Shown piece after piece: positions 60,657-64,000 of a stretch of 64,000 nt of DNA. Each line of letters begins with the position of its first letter. Positions within the stretch are counted from its first letter, which is position 1. The notes under the pieces are model-generated. The model was not told the origin of the DNA, ran no database searches, and worked only from the letters and a program-made list of their open reading frames with translations. Both the position numbers and the translations under genes were made by a program. This DNA is from Daphnia carinata (Eukaryota > Arthropoda > Branchiopoda > Diplostraca > Daphniidae). The stretch is from NCBI RefSeq assembly GCF_022539665.2, contig NC_081331.1:8835534-8899533 (forward strand). The letters run 5' to 3'.

Positions 60657-61111
60657 GGGTGTTGGTGTGTTGGCAGAGTGTGGAAGTTCTTGAATTGAGT
60701 GTGTGGATTCATTACTAGAATGCCTGGACTAGGACTAGAATGCCTGGATTGTGTTCGCGGAACCGTTCTCAAATACTCTTCGATCCTTTCGTGGCAAACA
60801 CCCGTGGCTTGCTCCAACTCCATAACCCATTGCCCGTCCGGTCGTTGTGTTAGATCACTGGAGTTGCAATACACATTGTGGACCCTGATCCACTCTTCAA
60901 GTTGATTTGCCAACTCCTTTCTCATGAACTTTAATTCGGTGCTTCCGAGGTCTAGCATATGTTTTTCGATTCTCTGAAGCAGTCGGGTGTGTCTGCGTTT
61001 CTCGGTTGCCCTTATTTGCTTGTTTGTTCTTGCCTCAAAAAGGGGGAGAAACTCTGCTGTGTATTCGGTTTGTATGTCAGCATTCTGACTCGGGGGCCTA
61101 GCTTCTGCCAT
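60653..61111 (-). pseudogene. BEL/Pao gag N-terminal segment
   Basis: It starts MAEARPPSQNADIQTEY and continues with RRHTRLLQRIEKHMLDLG and LANQLEEWIRVHNVYC, plausible for a gag N-terminus in this position. I recognise no named domain. The assignment rests mainly on order and strand. Confidence 0.55.
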
Positions 61112-61789
61112 CTTAGCTGAGGCAGGTGAGACGATTGTGATCTACTCGGAACATCTTTGACGATTGTTTGATGGAAGACACTGGAATAGACTGTTCCAAT
61201 TTTTCCTTCCCCGTCCACAGCACTTAGTTATTGTAGCCATAACCACTGAAACTGGTTTGGTATGGAAGACGACGACGGAATCCTTCCACGCTTTCAAATT
61301 TTTTTTTTTTTTACTGTTTTTGTTTGACTGTTTCTTTGATTATCTTTGGTTATGAGTGTTCTTTTTTTACACTGATCAACAGCGAATGGTAGCACTTGAA
61401 TGATGTCACAGATATTTTTGGATTTGGAATTCGGCTGTGAGAAGTCGCGTGGTTACCTCGTGTCAGACGACAGGTTACTTGATCAGGTATATAACACGGC
61501 CCTGGCGAATTCGATTAGCGACGTCGAATTGCCCGTGTTCGATTTTTTGGATTCGTTTGCAAGGTCGATGCACCAAAATGTACGCCACGAATTTTAGCGT
61601 AAGAGTTTAGATTTGTTGCCACTTGTATTTTGTTTGTCTATTGAAAGTTCTGCTCGATGCCTAGTCCGTTTGACCGTACTGAGGCACTACTCGCACAACA
61701 ATAAAGAACAAAAGGGGAAGGCAGGTAAAAAGAAAGCATGAGACAAAAATAATAGAAGTTCGACAAGCGCGGGATGTCCGGGAGCGTCA
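61112..61789. other. Unassigned sequence between BEL element 3 and the gypsy remnant
   Basis: It should include the 5' leader and LTR of element 3, but I find no convincing primer binding site or LTR ends. A 12-T run and T-rich DNA lie at 61,301-61,330. A 65-codon plus-strand frame at 61400-61597 has no recognisable domain. Confidence 0.4.
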
Positions 61790-62640
61790 TTAGTGGCCGA
61801 TAGAGGCGTCAGGAACACGAAACATCGAAACTTGGCAAGGCACCACACTAAAGCGAGACACTCTTTCCCTGTAATTGAATAATTGGTTTCTGATTTTGAT
61901 AGTAAACGGCTAGCGTATGCTACTGGTCTTTAGATTCCTTCGACGCGCTGAGCCAGTACACCTCCAATGCCGTAACTGCATGCGTCTGGTATAATTTCCA
62001 TGTGGAGATCGTAGTTTGGATGGCCAAGGACCGGAGCTGACGTACGCGCCTCTTTCAGATCATTAAAACTTTTAGCATGATCCATTCCCCAAATGAAAGG
62101 AGTTTCTTTCTTAGTTAACGAAGTGAGTGGACGTGCGATGGCCGCGAAATGCTGGATGTGACACCGATAAGAACATAATCCCAGGAAGCTTTGCACTCGT
62201 TTAACTTTGTTTGCTGCCGAGTGACCTACCGCTGGTGATGGAAAGTCCCTGACCGCTTCCAACTTTTCGGGGTGTGGACCCACCCCTTCCTTGGTGACAA
62301 CGTGCCCTAACACTTTTAAGGTATTCTCAGCAAACGAACACTTTGACCACTTTAGTTTTTCTCCAACTTTTCCAAGGCAATCCAGCACTAAATGGAGCCG
62401 ATCCAAGTGTTGTTCAAACGCTTCTGAGCAGACGATGACGTCATCCAGGTAGACCAACACGTTGTCCAACGTCGTCCGGCCAAAATAATATCGAATTGCC
62501 CGCTGAAATGTGCCAGGAGTATTCGTTAATCCAAAAGGGAGAGCATAGAAATGATATAGCCCATCCGCAGTTATGAATGCTGTTTTGGATCTATCCTCGC
62601 TGGCGACTGGAACCCGGTGGTATCCGGATTGAAGATCCAT
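61790..62640 (-). pseudogene. Ty3/gypsy reverse transcriptase palm and RNase H start
   Basis: MDLQSGYHRVPV, FYALPFGLTNTPGTFQ and the catalytic VYLDDVIV (D66, D67 of the segment) identify a gypsy-type RT, which makes cDNA from the element RNA. RNase H begins at DACSYGIGGVLAQ. A TAA at 61932-61930 stops the frame; the same frame then reads PVAYASRLLSKSE and NYSITGKECLALVW before decaying. Confidence 0.92.
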
Positions 62641-62854
62641 ACTGGAACAAATGGGTTGCTCCTTCCAGGCGGCTCAAAGTGCTATGCGCGGCTATGCGCG
62701 GTAGAGGGTAAGAATCTTTTACGGTCACTGCATTAAGCTTCCGGTAATCCAAGCCAAAACACCAAGTTCCGTCTTTCTTTTTTACTAGGACCACAGGGGA
62801 AGCCCAAGGGCTGTCCGAGTGCTCGATTATTCCGTGCCGCAGCATTCCTTCCAC
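62591..62854 (-). pseudogene. Ty3/gypsy reverse transcriptase N-terminal part
   Basis: MLRHGIIEHSDSPWASPVVL, VKKKDGTWCFGLDYRKLNA and VKDSYPLPRI are RT fingers motifs. A frameshift near 62,645 separates it from the palm segment. A 10-bp direct duplication (GCTATGCGCG) sits at about 62,681-62,700 within the frame. Confidence 0.9.
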
Positions 62855-62881
62855 TTATTTTTGAATCACGGCTCGTTCTTT

Positions 62882-63100
62882 CTATGCACTTTTGTAAGGG
62901 AGCTGATGAATTGGTTGGTTATCCCCTGTATTAATGTCGTGCTCCACCAACGTGCAGTGTCCCAAATCATCCTCGCTTAAAGCGAAGCAGGTAATGGAGT
63001 TCCGGAGGATTTTCAGCACTTCACTTCTTCGGTTTTCTTGCAGGTTTTTTCCAATTCTACTTTTCAAATTAACCAATAATTCTTCAAATTCCTTATCCAT
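62882..63100 (-). pseudogene. Ty3/gypsy pre-RT segment
   Basis: The frame ends with CFALSEDDLGHCTLVEHDIN and QPIHQLPYKSA, the usual lead-in to gypsy RT. A TAG (62884-62882) and a second stop about 30 nt on precede the RT N-terminus in the same frame. Confidence 0.85.
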
Positions 63101-63204
63101 TCTTCCAGTTGCAGCATTCGTTTGTGTGGCTCTGCCGGGTTCCTCTGGAATTTCCGACTCTCGAGCTACGTCACAACAATTGCTACTTAATCACAAAAAA
63201 TTTC

Positions 63205-63430
63205 CGTTGCTCACGGGCAACGAACTACAACTTGGCAATTTCCACTTATCCACAAAAAGATTTCGTTACTCACGGGTAACGAATAACGAATGAACGATTG
63301 CCACTAAACCACAAAACTTCGTTACTCACGGGTAACGAACTACAACTTGGCAATTACTACTTTAAAAAAACGTCGCTACTCACGGGTTAGCGAATTACGA
63401 TTCAACAAAAAGTTGTTACTCGCGGGTAAC
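63205..63430. repeat. Five palindromes (CGTTAC-TCACGG-GTAACG type) at 40-60 bp spacing
   Basis: Copies at 63205-63222, 63264-63281, 63320-63337, 63374-63392 and 63415-63430. All have the same TCACGG-like centre (TCGCGG in the last) between 5-6-bp inverted arms. The arms change in a paired way: GTTGC/GCAAC, GTTAC/GTAAC, CGCTA/TAGCG. The DNA between copies is also partly repeated (ACTACAACTTGGCAATT twice). They lie in the leader of the gypsy remnant. Confidence 0.85.
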
Positions 63431-63448
63431 GGCTGCGTCTCCACCAAT

Positions 63449-63788
63449 TGTCACATACGCTTTTGTATTTAACTCTGAACGAAAGAATACAAGTGAGGAC
63501 AACAAGTAACACGATCTTCGTCTCTAAATCAACCAAAGAATAAACAAGAACTTTACCGAAACTTGGAGCAACACTGTGAAAACCGCTAGGGAACCCACGA
63601 AAATCAACTAACACGAATTTGTAACTACTCTTTATACCCTTTTGTAAAATACTCCCCTTCCGGCTGACGCATCCGCGTATCTTCCTAACTACTGATTCTT
63701 TTACTGATTCTCTTTCCCACGGCCCTAGCTACAGGAGCGGGGATTCATCTCTTTGAAGAGATAACTACACCCCCTTTTACCCGCGACA
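63449..63788 (-). mobile_element. Candidate 5' LTR of the gypsy remnant
   Basis: Plus-strand ends are TGTC and GACA, a 4-bp inverted terminus, over 340 bp. A minus-strand TATA box fits a U3 promoter at the right side. The sequence just inside (…CTCCACCA, 63446 leftwards) would be the primer binding site on the minus strand, starting TGGTGGAG. I cannot name the tRNA. No second LTR is present for comparison. Confidence 0.6.
63631..63638 (-). promoter_or_regulatory. TATA box in the gypsy LTR
   Basis: Minus-strand GGTATAAA lies about 185 bp inside the inferred LTR terminus next to the internal region. That is a suitable place for the U3 promoter. Inferred from motif and position. Confidence 0.5.
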
Positions 63789-64000
63789 ATATAATTATGT
63801 GTATATGCACAAGAAAGGGATATAAGGGTAAAAGAAAACACTTTATTTGAATTATTAACTAGTTTTACGTTTACCAATACACTTTACCAATAGCAGACAG
63901 CAACATTTTATTTGACGACAGTATCAAAAGGCCAGTAGCAGACGTCTTTAACAACAACAACGAAAACAATCGCAAGATAGTTGCCAATTATATTTTACTA
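63789..64000. other. Flank beyond the gypsy LTR
   Basis: AT-rich sequence with no recognisable feature up to the window end. Confidence 0.4.

Larger units (their letters stand above)
57826..61111 (-). mobile_element. BEL/Pao retrotransposon 3, 5' half, inverted (gag, protease, RT start)
   Basis: On the minus strand: gag from 61111 downwards in several frames, zinc knuckles near 59,060-59,200, protease and the first part of RT up to 57,826. It is a different subfamily from element 2 (different gag and protease sequences). Its LTR and primer binding site should lie beyond 61,111, but I could not identify them. Confidence 0.87.
61790..63788 (-). mobile_element. Ty3/gypsy retrotransposon remnant (LTR, leader, RT, partial RNase H)
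   Basis: Minus-strand order from the right: LTR (63788-63449), leader with palindromic repeats (63430-63205), pre-RT region (63100-62882), RT (62854-61930) and the beginning of RNase H (to about 61,790). Gag, protease and integrase are missing, so it is internally deleted and 3'-truncated. Stops and a frameshift interrupt pol. Confidence 0.88.

Noticed and set aside
61400-61597. A 65-codon plus-strand frame between the retroelements as a gene
   Set aside because: It lies in what should be the leader/LTR of a minus-strand element and shows no recognisable motif.

Overview
This is eukaryotic nuclear DNA, most likely from an arthropod and plausibly a branchiopod crustacean such as Daphnia. The reasons are compact multi-exon genes with introns mostly of 50-140 bp, animal housekeeping orthologues, a tRNA-rich tandem array, and BEL/Pao and Ty3/gypsy retroelements. 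The species is inferred, not proven.

Region 1 (1-17,000) is ordinary gene space. A 14-exon DNA ligase I gene (1287-5005, +; the exons sum to exactly 815 codons plus stop) is followed by a three-exon acyl-CoA-binding protein gene (5949-6355, -). That gene is divergent from ribosomal protein L37A (6822-7289, +). After about 6 kb with no recognisable gene comes the filamin/NHL part of a TRIM2/3-type protein (13646-16688, +), for which no RING, B-box or coiled-coil exons are visible. From 16.7 to 23.1 kb I recognise no gene, only a small GC-rich 9-bp minisatellite and a MITE-like element with 42-bp terminal inverted repeats (22135-22676).

Region 2 (23,154-43,884) is a tRNA macrosatellite: eleven head-to-tail cassettes of about 1.91 kb. 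Each carries six tRNA loci in a fixed order: Gln(TTG)+, Pro(CGG)+, Arg(TCG)-, Leu(AAG)-, Pro(TGG)- and intron-containing Tyr(GTA)-. That makes 66 loci. The copies are strongly homogenised, with decay concentrated in the first cassette, a decayed Pro(TGG) in the last, and scattered variants in Pro(CGG) and in the Pol III terminators.

Region 3 (43,885-52,247) abuts the tRNA array directly through a (TTC)23 tract. It is a second macrosatellite: about 19 copies of a 440-bp unit cut from the integrase C-terminus of a BEL/Pao element, with a TTC microsatellite at every internal junction. The last copy runs into a longer BEL/Pao pol fragment on the minus strand (to about 54,391).

Region 4 (54,406-64,000) is a nest of broken retroelements. 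A plus-strand BEL/Pao 5' half (LTR, tRNA-Phe-type primer binding site, gag, protease) is joined near 57,825 to an inverted minus-strand BEL/Pao 5' half (RT start, protease, gag; to 61,111). Next come about 0.7 kb of unassigned sequence and a minus-strand Ty3/gypsy remnant with RT, a leader carrying five covarying palindromes, and a probable 5' LTR (63449-63788). None of the retroelement reading frames is intact. The two tandem arrays, their variants and their shared junction are the most unusual content of the window.
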